From the NCBI RefSeq assembly GCF_015645385.1, contig NZ_JADOET010000004.1, positions 176,324 to 240,323 on the forward strand: a DNA stretch of 64,000 nt, given 5' to 3'. Position numbers and translations under genes: made by a program. Shown here one piece after another: positions 1 through 9,776 of the stretch. Below the pieces are notes generated by a model. The model was not told the DNA's origin and ran no database searches. It was given only the letters and a program-made list of their open reading frames with translations. Position 1 is the stretch's first letter. Every line of letters starts with the position of its first letter. The DNA is from Winogradskyella marina. Its GTDB lineage: Bacteria; Bacteroidota; Bacteroidia; Flavobacteriales; Flavobacteriaceae.

Positions 1-2
1 AT

Positions 3-482
3 CATTTAAAAGCTAATCAATCTGACTATACAATATCAAACGATCTTGGCTTTATTGGCACTAGTGCTGGCGCGCATTTATCCTTATTATATAGCTATGC
101 TTTTGATTCTGACAGTAATGTTGACATGGTTGCTAGTATTGTTGGACCAACCAACTTTACTGATCCTGCTTACTTAAATAATACTGATCCACTGCTTCAA
201 ATACTTCTAAGCTCCTATGGAATAGACGCTTCAACCTCATTTTTAGAAGAAGTGAGTCCTTATCACCGAGCTACATTGACCTCGCCGCCAACTATTTTAT
301 TTTATGGCGGACAAGATCCTTTAATTCCTACAACTCAAGGCACAGCAATGCGAGATCAACTTGAAGACTTAGGTGTTACGCATCAATTTACATTATATCC
401 TACTGAAGGACACGGTTGGGATGGTCTTAACTTATTAGATACAACAATAAAACTGCAAACGTTTATTGAAACGCATCTTTAG
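3..482 (+). CDS. Alpha/beta hydrolase (esterase/lipase-like), 3' part only
   Basis: The reading frame is open from the first bases of the window, so the gene starts outside it; about 159 C-terminal residues are present. The nucleophile elbow GTSAG is readable in this frame upstream of the first internal ATG. A later Asp-containing segment (FYGGQDPLIP) and a C-terminal His (EGHGWDG) complete a Ser-Asp-His triad in the usual order of the alpha/beta-hydrolase fold. The family hydrolyses esters or peptides; the substrate cannot be inferred. Its stop codon overlaps the stop end of the convergent helicase gene by 4 bases, leaving no room for an intergenic terminator. Membership of the fold is well supported; the exact subfamily is not. 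Confidence 0.8.
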   Translation, partial: HLKANQSDYTISNDLGFIGTSAGAHLSLLYSYAFDSDSNVDMVASIVGPTNFTDPAYLNNTDPLLQILLSSYGIDASTSFLEEVSPYHRATLTSPPTILFYGGQDPLIPTTQGTAMRDQLEDLGVTHQFTLYPTEGHGWDGLNLLDTTIKLQTFIETHL

Positions 483-2821
483 TCGTGCTTTGTTCTTAAG
501 ATTTCAAGCTTAGCAAAACGTAAGAGTAAGTTTTTAGTATCTCCATTCTGAAATTTAATCTCAGCTTTTGCATCTGCTCCAGTACCTTCTAATTTAATAA
601 CTTGTCCACGTCCAAAACGTTGGTGATTTACGGTATTACCTACGGTAAGTTTAGAGTCTACAGCATTAGAATCATCACTAACTTTTGCATGTTTTACGCG
701 TTTTAACTTTTTTGGTGTACTAATTATAAATTTTTCAGGTTTCTTCATGGCTTCTTTTTTCTGAAGTTTTGCTGTTTTAGGTTTTTTGAATCTTACTTTA
801 TTTGGTTCAACATCGTCAAATATAGACGCGTCTAACATAGGGTTATGACGTTCTTTTAAAGGTGTAACGATGTTAACAAACTCATCATCAATTTCTTCGA
901 TAAAACGACTTGGTTCGGCATCAATCAGTTTTCCCCATCGGTAACGCGATAGTGTATATGTTAAATAGGCTTGTTGTTCGGCCCGCGTCAAAGCTACATA
1001 AAATAATCGACGTTCTTCCTCTAGTTCGCTTCTAGTATTCATACTCATGGCACTTGGAAATAAATCTTCTTCCATTCCTACAATAAAAACGTGCCCAAAT
1101 TCTAATCCTTTTGCCATGTGAATACTCATTAAAGCCACATGGTTTGGATCACCTTTATCACCATCTAAATCGGTTGCCAACGCTACATCTTCTAAAAACT
1201 CTGCTAAAGAATCGCCTGCGTCTGCTAACTCAATTTGCCCTTCCACAAAATCTTTAATACCATTAAGTAACTCCTGGACATTATCCATTTTAGTAACACC
1301 TTCTGGTGTCCCATCTTTACCTAATTCCTTAACTAAGCCACTTGTTTTTGAAACATGCTCTGCCAAATCAAAGGCATTTGCTGTTTTATTCATCACCTTA
1401 TAACTTTCTATAAGCGTAATAAAATCGCGTAGTTTATTTTTAGTTCCATTATTAATATTGATAGAAATGGAATCAATTTCCTTTATAACATCATAGATTG
1501 TTTTTCCTGTTGCATTTGCTGCAACCACTAACCTATCTAGTGTAGTTTGGCCAATGCCTCGTGCCGGATAATTAATGATTCGTTTTAAAGCTTCTTCATC
1601 TGCAGAATTAAGAATTAAACGCAAATAAGCGGTAACGTCTTTAATTTCCTTACGCTGATAGAATGATAAACCACCATAAATTCGGTATGGAAGATCTCGT
1701 TTTCTTAAGGCGTCTTCAATTGCTCTCGATTGTGCATTGGTACGATACAAAACAGCAAAGTCACTATTGTCAAGCTGATTGTTCATTTTAGTTTCCCAAA
1801 TAGTACTTGCTACATAACGTCCTTCATCGGCATCTGTCATTGCGCGATGTACAATTACTTTTTCGCCCTCAACATTAGCCGTCCAAACGATTTTATCAAT
1901 CTTTGTTTTGTTATGTTCAATTACAGAATTTGCAGCACCAACAATATTTTTAGTAGAACGGTAATTTTGTTCTAATCGAAACATTTTAACATCATCGTAA
2001 TCCTTCTGAAAATTCAAAATGTTATTAATATTGGCACCACGAAACGCATAAATACTTTGCGCATCATCACCAACCACACAGATGTTTTGAAAACGATCTG
2101 CCAAAGCACGGACAATTAAATATTGTGAGTGGTTCGTATCCTGATACTCATCTACTAAGATATATCGAAACTTATCTTGATATTGCGCCAACACATTAGG
2201 AAAACGTGTTAATAACTCATTGGTTCTCAGCAATAAATCATCGAAATCCATAGCACCTGCCTTAAAGCAACGATCGACATATTCTTTGTAAATTTCACCC
2301 ATTCGAGGTCTCCTTGCCATGGCATCTGCTTCCATTAACTCAGGGTTTTTAAAATAGGCTTTTACGGTTACAAGACTGTTTTTATAAGATGATATGCGGC
2401 TATACACCTGCTTCGTTTTATAAATATCTTTATCAAGCCCCATTTCTCTGATTATAGCACCCATTAATTTCTGAGAATCCTGAGTATCATAAATAGTAAA
2501 GTTGCTTGGATATCCTAAATGATGGCCTTCAAAACGTAAAATCTTTGCAAAAACAGAGTGAAATGTTCCCATCCAAAGGTTTTTTGCTTCATCACCAACA
2601 ATATCTGCAATTCTACCTTTCATTTCTTTGGCAGCCTTATTCGTAAAGGTTAATGCTAAAATATTAAAGGCATCAATACCTTTACTCAATAAATAAGCTA
2701 TACGGTACGTAAGCACACGTGTTTTTCCAGAACCTGCACCAGCAATAATAATCATTGGTCCATTCACCTGAATTGTAGGTTCTAATTGTGCATCGTTAAG
2801 TTGACTGAGATACTTTTCCAA
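479..2821 (-). CDS. uvrD: UvrD/PcrA-type superfamily 1 DNA helicase
   Basis: ATP-dependent 3'-5' DNA helicase of the UvrD/PcrA/Rep group, which acts in nucleotide-excision and mismatch repair and clears replication blocks (family knowledge). The 780-residue protein carries Walker A AGAGSGKT at residues 27-34, the Walker B box DEYQDTN, the QNYRST motif and the late helicase motif HMAKGLEF. A basic linker then leads to a C-terminal Tudor-like module (HQRFGRGQVIKLEG) typical of PcrA/UvrD. The start is TTG. It gives the N-terminus expected for this family, directly before the Q-motif region, and no ATG lies nearby upstream. It converges on, and overlaps by 4 bases, the upstream hydrolase gene. 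Confidence 0.95.
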   Translation of the reverse strand: MEKYLSQLNDAQLEPTIQVNGPMIIIAGAGSGKTRVLTYRIAYLLSKGIDAFNILALTFTNKAAKEMKGRIADIVGDEAKNLWMGTFHSVFAKILRFEGHHLGYPSNFTIYDTQDSQKLMGAIIREMGLDKDIYKTKQVYSRISSYKNSLVTVKAYFKNPELMEADAMARRPRMGEIYKEYVDRCFKAGAMDFDDLLLRTNELLTRFPNVLAQYQDKFRYILVDEYQDTNHSQYLIVRALADRFQNICVVGDDAQSIYAFRGANINNILNFQKDYDDVKMFRLEQNYRSTKNIVGAANSVIEHNKTKIDKIVWTANVEGEKVIVHRAMTDADEGRYVASTIWETKMNNQLDNSDFAVLYRTNAQSRAIEDALRKRDLPYRIYGGLSFYQRKEIKDVTAYLRLILNSADEEALKRIINYPARGIGQTTLDRLVVAANATGKTIYDVIKEIDSISININNGTKNKLRDFITLIESYKVMNKTANAFDLAEHVSKTSGLVKELGKDGTPEGVTKMDNVQELLNGIKDFVEGQIELADAGDSLAEFLEDVALATDLDGDKGDPNHVALMSIHMAKGLEFGHVFIVGMEEDLFPSAMSMNTRSELEEERRLFYVALTRAEQQAYLTYTLSRYRWGKLIDAEPSRFIEEIDDEFVNIVTPLKERHNPMLDASIFDDVEPNKVRFKKPKTAKLQKKEAMKKPEKFIISTPKKLKRVKHAKVSDDSNAVDSKLTVGNTVNHQRFGRGQVIKLEGTGADAKAEIKFQNGDTKNLLLRFAKLEILRTKHD

Positions 2822-2990
2822 TTTAAAATTTTTTGAAGGAGTAAAATTACGGATACTACTATAGTTTACCTCATTGAAATGACATAAATTATAAACAAAC
2901 TATTAAGAATTGTAGTTGTATACATATCAATAACTTATATATAAATTACTGAGATATAAATTTTATTTGACCTAAAAGCGTACAAACCGT

Positions 2991-4553
2991 TTATTTATTA
3001 CCATCTCCAGTCATTGCAGAAAGCAAAGCCGCTTTAATACTTAACCATATAAAGTTAAATACCGATTTATTAGTGACTCGTTCTACCTCTTCTGCTTGAC
3101 CGTAACGATACTTCTTTTTATCGTCTTCGCTATCCTTTGAAACGAAAAGATTAGCTAAACTAGATAAGAATTTATTTTTTTCTTTCCCGTTGCTTTTTAA
3201 AACTGAAATTTCAAATTCGTCATACTTCATTTTCATATCAATACGAGATACTATTGGGTTACCACTAATAGTAAAGTATGTTTGTTTTAATTCACCATCT
3301 AAACCAACATATAGATTAGGTTGGGTAAACTGATTCATTTGTGTCGCATCAAAAAGCCCTAAATCTGCTTTAAAAATAAACTGATCTGTTGTGTCTGCAA
3401 CTTTAAAATTCCAATCGACATTTAAAGATGAATTCTCCATAAAAGTCGACTGAATTTGAATCACTGTATCATCATTACCAAAGGTGTTTCCAATGTTAGT
3501 AAATGATGCCTGCATAGCTGCAAAATCTAATCGACCAGCTTCTTCGTCTGATTTTACTTTTTCTAAATACGATATACTGCCATCTATAATTTCAACCCTT
3601 TTTAACCCTAAATTGAAATCTAAATCTCTAAGTGATGTGCCGTATAACGGCTTATACGAAAAATCGTCAGCTACTAATTTATCTCTATAAATTTCTGCAT
3701 CAGGTGTGTTTAAATCGATTTTTTCTGACATAAAATAAAACACATCCTCATCATTATAACCAAAATCCATATCCAAAATTTGAATCTCTTTTACCGCTAA
3801 GTTGAAATGATCGCGTTCCTTTTCTAGAATTTTTGAATAGTCCGCTTTTGTATATTTTGTCTTTAGCTCAAAGCCTTTAAAATTGGCACTATGATGTGTT
3901 ACATGCGCTGAATCTATTGTTATGTTTTCGAATTCATTGGTCGCCCATTTTATATGTTGAGCATTGCATTCATAATCTTTAAAAGTGATGTTTTTATTTG
4001 TTTTAGATTCGTTTGGATTGATTTTAAAATCTAATAACTTAAAATTAAACTTTGGAATACTTAATAGTAATGAGTCGGTATCATAATTTGAAATGAGAAC
4101 ATCTGCATCCTTAATTTCAATTTTATCAACCTGAATAGCTTTTTTAATTTTATCTAGAAAACTTCTATTATAATCGTCATTTTTCACCAATGGATTATGT
4201 TTGTATTTACAAATTAAGTCATTAACTACAATAGATTCCATTGAAATTTTATCATTAAAAAGAAAGTCCCAATAGCTTAGACTATTAACTTCTATGGTGT
4301 AGGATTCCGTTTCAAGAATTACTTTATCCGTAGTTTCACCATTAACGATAACATAAGGCGAAAACAATGTTAAGTTACCACTCCATACTGAAGCTTCAAT
4401 TGAAGCATATGTTACATCTACTGTTTTTGGCAGGTCGTCGATGGCATTCTTAATTTTACGTTCAATTATAATATTTGTTATAAAGGTGAGGATCATTATT
4501 ACAACACCTACAACAGCGATTATAACTCCAGATTTTTTATATTTTGAATTCAT
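2991..4553 (-). CDS. AsmA/DUF748-like membrane-anchored protein
   Basis: A 520-residue protein with one N-terminal transmembrane helix (about residues 8-30: VIIAVVGVVIMILTFITNII) followed by a long, beta-rich extracytoplasmic part. Phrases such as ASIEASVWSGNLTLFSPYV and VKRVEI..GSISY-like segments resemble AsmA/DUF748-family proteins, which are anchored in the inner membrane and thought to help lipid or outer-membrane homeostasis. This assignment rests on overall texture, not on a signature motif. It begins with ATG and stands alone, with about 170 bases to the helicase gene start and 130 bases to the divergent gene at 4685. The function is unknown; a generic periplasmic scaffold is an alternative. 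Confidence 0.6.
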   Translation of the reverse strand: MNSKYKKSGVIIAVVGVVIMILTFITNIIIERKIKNAIDDLPKTVDVTYASIEASVWSGNLTLFSPYVIVNGETTDKVILETESYTIEVNSLSYWDFLFNDKISMESIVVNDLICKYKHNPLVKNDDYNRSFLDKIKKAIQVDKIEIKDADVLISNYDTDSLLLSIPKFNFKLLDFKINPNESKTNKNITFKDYECNAQHIKWATNEFENITIDSAHVTHHSANFKGFELKTKYTKADYSKILEKERDHFNLAVKEIQILDMDFGYNDEDVFYFMSEKIDLNTPDAEIYRDKLVADDFSYKPLYGTSLRDLDFNLGLKRVEIIDGSISYLEKVKSDEEAGRLDFAAMQASFTNIGNTFGNDDTVIQIQSTFMENSSLNVDWNFKVADTTDQFIFKADLGLFDATQMNQFTQPNLYVGLDGELKQTYFTISGNPIVSRIDMKMKYDEFEISVLKSNGKEKNKFLSSLANLFVSKDSEDDKKKYRYGQAEEVERVTNKSVFNFIWLSIKAALLSAMTGDGNK

Positions 4554-4684
4554 ATTTATGGTGATAAAATTTCTAAATCTTTAAATTAAATTAACTTTAC
4601 ATTTTAATGTTTTAAATTACTCAAATCAAATTATGTATTTTAACGATTTCATAATTAATCTTAACTCATAAAAAATCAGTTTAA

Positions 4685-5206
4685 ATGGATATTGATAACA
4701 TTATCGAATTATTATTTAGTATTGCTCCTGCATTAGTCGTTGGTGCAATTGCTTACTATTTCTTTAAACAACACATAGAAAATGAAAATAGCCGTAGACG
4801 TTTCTTGTTACAAAAAGATTTGCAAAAAGAAACCTTTCCATTACGTTTACAAGCCTACGAACGTATGGCTCTTTTTTTAGAGCGAATTGCTCCGGCAAAA
4901 CTACTCACAAGAGTTCACCCAACATCTTCAAATAAAGAAGATTACGAAAGTTTACTTATCGCAACCATAGAGCAAGAATTTGAACATAATTTATCGCAAC
5001 AAATTTATGTTAGCGATCAATGTTGGTCTATTACACAAGCTGCAAAAAATGCAACAATTCAGTTGATTAGGAAAGCGACACAACACGAAAATACAGATAC
5101 TGCAAACAAGCTTCGTGAAGTTATTTTAACCGAACTTATGGACAAACCTGCTCCTAGTAATGCTGCGCTTGCTTTTATAAAACAGGAAGTTAGCGATATG
5201 TGGTAG
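4685..5206 (+). CDS. Small membrane protein conserved in flavobacteria, function unknown
   Basis: A 173-residue protein with one N-terminal membrane helix (about residues 8-27, IELLFSIAPALVVGAIAYYF) and a long charged helical cytoplasmic part (RRRFLLQKDLQKETFPLRLQ). I recognise the type as a conserved flavobacterial hypothetical family (possibly catalogued as DUF7935, not verified) but know of no function. ATG start. The gene is divergent from the AsmA-like gene. Its stop codon is followed after 2 bases by a nine-unit 7-bp tandem repeat. Confidence 0.75.
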   Translation: MDIDNIIELLFSIAPALVVGAIAYYFFKQHIENENSRRRFLLQKDLQKETFPLRLQAYERMALFLERIAPAKLLTRVHPTSSNKEDYESLLIATIEQEFEHNLSQQIYVSDQCWSITQAAKNATIQLIRKATQHENTDTANKLREVILTELMDKPAPSNAALAFIKQEVSDMW

Positions 5207-5208
5207 GT

Positions 5209-5271
5209 GAAGTTGGAAGTGCGAAGCTCGAAGTTGGAAGTTGGAAGTTGGAAGTTGAAAGTTGAAAGTTG
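5209..5271 (+). repeat. Tandem 7-bp array, unit GAAGTTG, nine copies
   Basis: Nine consecutive 7-base units run from 5209 to 5271. They read GAAGTTG, GAAGTGC, GAAGCTC, four more GAAGTTG, then two AAAGTTG. The array starts 2 bases after the stop codon of the upstream gene and lies between two convergent genes (the other is bshA). Seven is not a multiple of three, so the array is unlikely to encode a repeat peptide. No terminator-like hairpin was seen beside it. Confidence 0.95.
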
Positions 5272-5406
5272 GATGCTATAAAAAATGGCATAAAGCCACA
5301 ACAAGTTTGTACAAAGTTACACAAGGACCTATTTGCCAACTGACTACATAACCCTATAATTTATTTTCTGAGTAGAGACTGCGAACTTTGGACTAATAAC
5401 AAGTTC

Positions 5407-6543
5407 CTAATGAACCATAAACTTCTTTAACGTTTCTTCATAAATAGCTTCATACTTAGGAACGATATTGTGCAAGTCAAATTTTTGAGATTGTATTTTG
5501 GCATTCTCCTTAAACTGACTTAAGGTATTTAAATCTGCTAATATTTTTATGGCATTATCTGACATATCTTCAATAGCATTAACATCGCTCAAATAACCAG
5601 AAAAACCATGTTCATTAACCTCAGACAAGCCACCTGTATTTGTAGAAATGACAGGAACACCACTTGCCATAGCTTCTAAAGCTGCTAAACCAAAACTTTC
5701 GGTTTGTGATGGCAACAAAAACAGGTCACTAAAACATAATATATTATCTATTTCATGACTATTTCCAAAGAAAATAACGCGATCTGAAATTCCTAAATCT
5801 TCTGTTAATTTTTCAGCAGCTTCTTTTTCAGGCCCTTCGCCAACCATCATTAATTTTGCTGGTAATTCTTTTTGAATGTTATAAAACACCTTAATAACAT
5901 CTGGTATGCGTTTCACTTCCCTAAAATTACTGATATGTGTTATAATACGTTCGTCATCTTCAGCCATCATTTCGCGTTGACAATCCGTAAAATTATATTC
6001 GTGTTTTTCTAAATCAATAAAATTTGGAACGACATGTATATCTCTTTTTACATTAAATAAGCGCAAGGTATCTTGCTTTAAACTTTCTGAAACCGACGTC
6101 ACTGCATTAGATTTATTAATACTAAACGTTACGGCTGGTTTGTAAAACGGATGGCTACCAACTAAAGTAATATCTGTACCGTGTAATGTTGTTACAATAG
6201 GAACAAAAATACCTTCATCTTTTAGCATTTGTTGCGCCATATACGCAGCGTAAGCATGAGGAATGGCATAATGGACATGCAGCAATTCAATACCATGTAG
6301 TTTCACCATATCTACTAATTTACTAGATAAGGCAAGTTCGTAAGGTTGGTATAGAAACAAAGGATATTCTGGTACGTGAACTTCGTGAAAGTGAACATTG
6401 TTACTCAACAATTCTAATCGTACTGGTTGACTGTAGGTTATAAAGTGAATCTCATGACCACGTTTTGAAAGCTCTAAGCCCAATTCTGTAGCTACAACTC
6501 CACTTCCACCAAATGTTGGGTAACAAACTATTCCTATTTTCAT
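5407..6543 (-). CDS. bshA: N-acetyl-alpha-D-glucosaminyl L-malate synthase BshA
   Basis: Family-4 glycosyltransferase (GT-B fold) that joins N-acetylglucosamine from UDP-GlcNAc to L-malate, the first step of bacillithiol synthesis in the cytoplasm (family knowledge). The 378 residues begin MKIGIVCYPTFGGSGVVATE, the characteristic BshA N-terminus. The donor-binding EX7E region (ESFGLAALEAMASGVPVIS) lies near residue 285-303. Length matches the family. ATG start. bshB and bshC are not in this window. It converges on the small membrane-protein gene across the 7-bp array and is followed upstream by a palindromic intergenic element. Low-molecular-weight thiol synthesis fits the redox genes nearby, but no operon partner is visible. 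Confidence 0.92.
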   Translation of the reverse strand: MKIGIVCYPTFGGSGVVATELGLELSKRGHEIHFITYSQPVRLELLSNNVHFHEVHVPEYPLFLYQPYELALSSKLVDMVKLHGIELLHVHYAIPHAYAAYMAQQMLKDEGIFVPIVTTLHGTDITLVGSHPFYKPAVTFSINKSNAVTSVSESLKQDTLRLFNVKRDIHVVPNFIDLEKHEYNFTDCQREMMAEDDERIITHISNFREVKRIPDVIKVFYNIQKELPAKLMMVGEGPEKEAAEKLTEDLGISDRVIFFGNSHEIDNILCFSDLFLLPSQTESFGLAALEAMASGVPVISTNTGGLSEVNEHGFSGYLSDVNAIEDMSDNAIKILADLNTLSQFKENAKIQSQKFDLHNIVPKYEAIYEETLKKFMVH

Positions 6544-6562
6544 GTTTATATAATATCAATGA

Positions 6563-6634
6563 TGTCTTTTTGAGCGTAGTTGAAAGGTTTTAATAATTCA
6601 ACTAAAATAGGTTTCGACTGCACTCAACCAGACA
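6563..6634. repeat. Imperfect palindromic intergenic element
   Basis: Between bshA and the GH3 gene, the left arm (6563-6591, containing TGAGCGTAGTTGAAAGG) and the right arm (6604-6634, containing GTTTCGACTGCACTCAACC) are imperfect inverted copies. An inner perfect stem AGTTGAA/TTCAACT lies at 6578-6584 and 6597-6603. A 17-base part of the right arm (AAAATAGGTTTCGACTG) recurs exactly at 14809-14825. It resembles the dispersed small palindromic repeats common between flavobacterial genes. It has no T-tract, so it is not a standard terminator. Confidence 0.7.
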
Positions 6635-6687
6635 TTAAAATTTAATTAATAGTCCAAAATGAATTTGAAAACTTACAATTTTAAAAA

Positions 6688-9645
6688 TTAATCTATAATG
6701 GCCTCATATATTAAGGCTTGAATATTAGTTCTAATATCTTCTCTTAGCAATAGGTTTTTTCCAGCTTCTGGATAGGTTCTATTTGCTAAAAACACATATA
6801 CAAGTTCTTCTTCAGGATCTGCCCAAGCATACGTTCCTGTAAAGCCTGAGTGTCCAAAACTGGTCATAGATAAACAGCCACAGGTTGGACCTTCTTCACC
6901 TAACTGAGGTTTATCGAATCCAACTCCTCGCCTGTTATTGTTACCACAATAGTAACAGTAGTTAAATTTATCTATGGTTTCACTTTTTAGATAGCGTTTG
7001 CCAGCATAAAATCCTTTTTGCAGGTACATCTGCATTATTTTGGCGACATCATTAGCATTACTAAAAATACCTGCATGTCCACCAATACCATCTTGCATAG
7101 CAGCTCCCATATCGTGCACATAACCATGCACTTTTTTGTATCTATAGTAATTGTCTATTTCTGTAGGTACAATATCTTTTAAGCTGAATTTTTTTCGTGG
7201 ATTATATGTGGTATAGTTGGCTCCTAAAGATTTATAAAAACGATCTTCTGTAATTTCACTTAATGGTTTTGCATAAAAATCTTCGAGATAATCTTTAAGA
7301 ATATAATAAGGCAAATCGCTATAACGGTATCTTAAGCTTGGTAACAAATCACTATCACGAATTACTTTTTGAATAGAATCTTTGTAGTCATCGCGCATAA
7401 AGAGCGTATTAGTCACTTCTACTGTAAAGCCTTCCGTTCGTGATTTTCTATAATATTTAGGGTCTGGCTTCTTAGTTACAGAATCTAATGTAGCATAGTA
7501 AAATGGTACCCAAGGTTTGAGCCTCGCATAATGGGATAACATTCTTTTAAGTGTTACATTTTTTTTATTTGTGTTTCTATACTCTGGAATTAATTCACCT
7601 AATTTATCATCTAAAGAAATAGAACCTTGCTCTTCTAATTCCATTAAAACCGGAAGTGTTGCTAATATTTTTGTCAACGACGCCACATCGTAAACATCGT
7701 CAAAACCAACCTTTTGCTTTTTCTCATAGGTATGATACCCAAAATTCTTATTGTAAACTACCTTTCCTCTACGCGCTACTAATAGTTGAATTCCTGGTGT
7801 CATCTTACCATTTATTGCATAGTTTGCTACAGAATCTATTCGACTTAAAAGTTCAGAATCCATTCCAACACGTTCTGGCAAACCATAACTTAAGCTCAAT
7901 ATAGAATTTAATGTTTCTCCTGTTCCGACTGGAAAATTTGGACCTGCGCTAACAGGTAATTTACCTTTTGCAGGAATAGATCCAAAAATAAGTTGTGCTG
8001 ATTTTTCTTGAGCTATTTTACTGTTTTGATAACTCATTACAATCCCATCAATGTTTTCAACCGATAACAAATCGTTTAAGGCATAAGGTCTTGCAAAAAC
8101 ATCTAAAATAACGGTATTGGTTCTGGCAATTTCATACAACCAAGCCATTTCCTTTTGTGAAAATTTAAAACTCTTCCATGGATTTGCATTCGATTTATGA
8201 AAACCAACAACAACCGTATTATAATTTTGAAGTTTTGAAATTATACCATCGAGTTTATCTGCTTTAACCTCGTGGACTTTAGTATATTTTTTTAATTCAT
8301 CTAAAAACGGCGAACCATCGTCATCTCCCAATGACACATACGCAATTTTCTTCGTTTCTAAATCTTGAAGTGGTAATAATGAGTTGGTATTTTTAACTAC
8401 GGTAATAGCGTTTTCCATGAGTTCTCCATAGAGCAAATCGTCTTTAAGTCTGTTTAAATCTTTTTCTAAATCATAAATTCCGATTGGCGAATAATTATTA
8501 AGACCAACCTTGTATTTAGCCATCAATATTTTCTTAACAGAGTGCGCTAAACGTTCTTCAGTGATTGTGCCGTTAGTGTAGGCTTCAACAAATTTAGCAA
8601 TTCCTTTTTTGGGATCTTCTGACATAAGCATCACATCATTACCTGCTAAAAATGCCATTAAATCAATTTCTCCACCTTTTATTAAACTCTTAGTCGTTGT
8701 ACCATCTACACCTTTTTCAACATAATCTGCTGCACCTTTCATGGTTAAGGCATCTGTAAAAATTAAGCCATTAAATCCTAAACTATCTTTCAAAATATCT
8801 GTAACAATACGTTTAGATAATGACGATGGAAAATCTCTGCGAGGTTCTAAACTTGGCACGTTTAAATGTGCCACCATGACACTCGCTAATCCTTCTTTAA
8901 TAAGTTTTCTATAAGGGTAAATCTCAATGGAATCGATGCGCTTAGCACTAAAATTAATCGTTGGTAATTTTAAATGTGAATCGTCTTCCGTATCACCATG
9001 ACCAGGAAAATGCTTGGCATTGGCTAAGGTTCCTGCGCTTTGCATACCTTTCATAAAGGCTAACCCTTTGTCCGTAACATTATCTCTGTCTTCACCAAAA
9101 GAACGGTTACCAATAATTGGGTTTTTAGGATTTGTGTTTATATCTACTGCAGGTGCAAAATTAAAATGCACACCTAAACGCCTACAGTGTTCTCCAATTT
9201 GTCTTCCGGCTTGTTCAACCAATTTATCATCCGTAATTGCACCAAGTGTCATATTCCATGGAAACGCATATGTTGAGTCTAAACGCATGCTTAAACCCCA
9301 TTCTGCATCCATTCCTATTAACAATGGTATTTTAGATGCTGCTTGTAATTCGTTATTTAATTTTGCTTGGCGCACTGGCCCTCCTTTAGAATAAATTAAA
9401 CCACCAATATGCTGATGGTTAATGAGATTTGCTATACCTACTTCATGTGCTTTTCCTTTATCTGAAAATACCTGAACCATGAAAAGTTGCCCAATTTTTT
9501 CTTCAAGAGACATTGATGTATATAAACTATCTACCCATCGCTGTTGCAGAATTGGATCTTTAGATTGAAGTGGATTACTAGAAAGGTCTTGCCCAAAATT
9601 AAATTGAAAACAAGTACATATAAGAATAAGGGCAAGGTAACGCAT
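6688..9645 (-). CDS. Fusion of GH3 beta-N-acetylglucosaminidase and beta-lactamase-family serine hydrolase
   Basis: About 985 residues, exported (signal peptide RYLALILICTCFQFNFGQ). The N-terminal half is a family-3 glycosidase of NagZ type: KHFPGHGDTEDDSH near 213-226 and the nucleophile Asp in GLIFTDALTMKG near residue 300. A GH3 C-terminal-like domain follows. The last ~370 residues form a class-C-beta-lactamase/esterase-type domain with SLTK (SxxK), a Tyr-containing YSDLPYY segment and a late HSGFTG motif. The combination suggests turnover of peptidoglycan fragments in the periplasm, by sugar and peptide or ester cleavage; this is inference. The ATG at 9645 is preferred over an in-frame TTG two codons earlier. 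It stands alone between bshA and serB. Confidence 0.9.
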   Translation of the reverse strand: MRYLALILICTCFQFNFGQDLSSNPLQSKDPILQQRWVDSLYTSMSLEEKIGQLFMVQVFSDKGKAHEVGIANLINHQHIGGLIYSKGGPVRQAKLNNELQAASKIPLLIGMDAEWGLSMRLDSTYAFPWNMTLGAITDDKLVEQAGRQIGEHCRRLGVHFNFAPAVDINTNPKNPIIGNRSFGEDRDNVTDKGLAFMKGMQSAGTLANAKHFPGHGDTEDDSHLKLPTINFSAKRIDSIEIYPYRKLIKEGLASVMVAHLNVPSLEPRRDFPSSLSKRIVTDILKDSLGFNGLIFTDALTMKGAADYVEKGVDGTTTKSLIKGGEIDLMAFLAGNDVMLMSEDPKKGIAKFVEAYTNGTITEERLAHSVKKILMAKYKVGLNNYSPIGIYDLEKDLNRLKDDLLYGELMENAITVVKNTNSLLPLQDLETKKIAYVSLGDDDGSPFLDELKKYTKVHEVKADKLDGIISKLQNYNTVVVGFHKSNANPWKSFKFSQKEMAWLYEIARTNTVILDVFARPYALNDLLSVENIDGIVMSYQNSKIAQEKSAQLIFGSIPAKGKLPVSAGPNFPVGTGETLNSILSLSYGLPERVGMDSELLSRIDSVANYAINGKMTPGIQLLVARRGKVVYNKNFGYHTYEKKQKVGFDDVYDVASLTKILATLPVLMELEEQGSISLDDKLGELIPEYRNTNKKNVTLKRMLSHYARLKPWVPFYYATLDSVTKKPDPKYYRKSRTEGFTVEVTNTLFMRDDYKDSIQKVIRDSDLLPSLRYRYSDLPYYILKDYLEDFYAKPLSEITEDRFYKSLGANYTTYNPRKKFSLKDIVPTEIDNYYRYKKVHGYVHDMGAAMQDGIGGHAGIFSNANDVAKIMQMYLQKGFYAGKRYLKSETIDKFNYCYYCGNNNRRGVGFDKPQLGEEGPTCGCLSMTSFGHSGFTGTYAWADPEEELVYVFLANRTYPEAGKNLLLREDIRTNIQALIYEAIID

Positions 9646-9776
9646 TAGCAAACTTTTTTCGTTTATAGGTTGAACACATTAATCGTAACGAATATTGTGC
9701 CAAATTAGCATATTTAAGAGTAAGTAAAAAGACTTTAAGATAGATTTATATACTAGATATATGACTATTTTTAAGA

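Noticed and set aside
9014..9394. 126-residue plus-strand frame inside the GH3 gene
   Set aside because: Opposite-strand shadow covering the GH3 catalytic region; no family resemblance.
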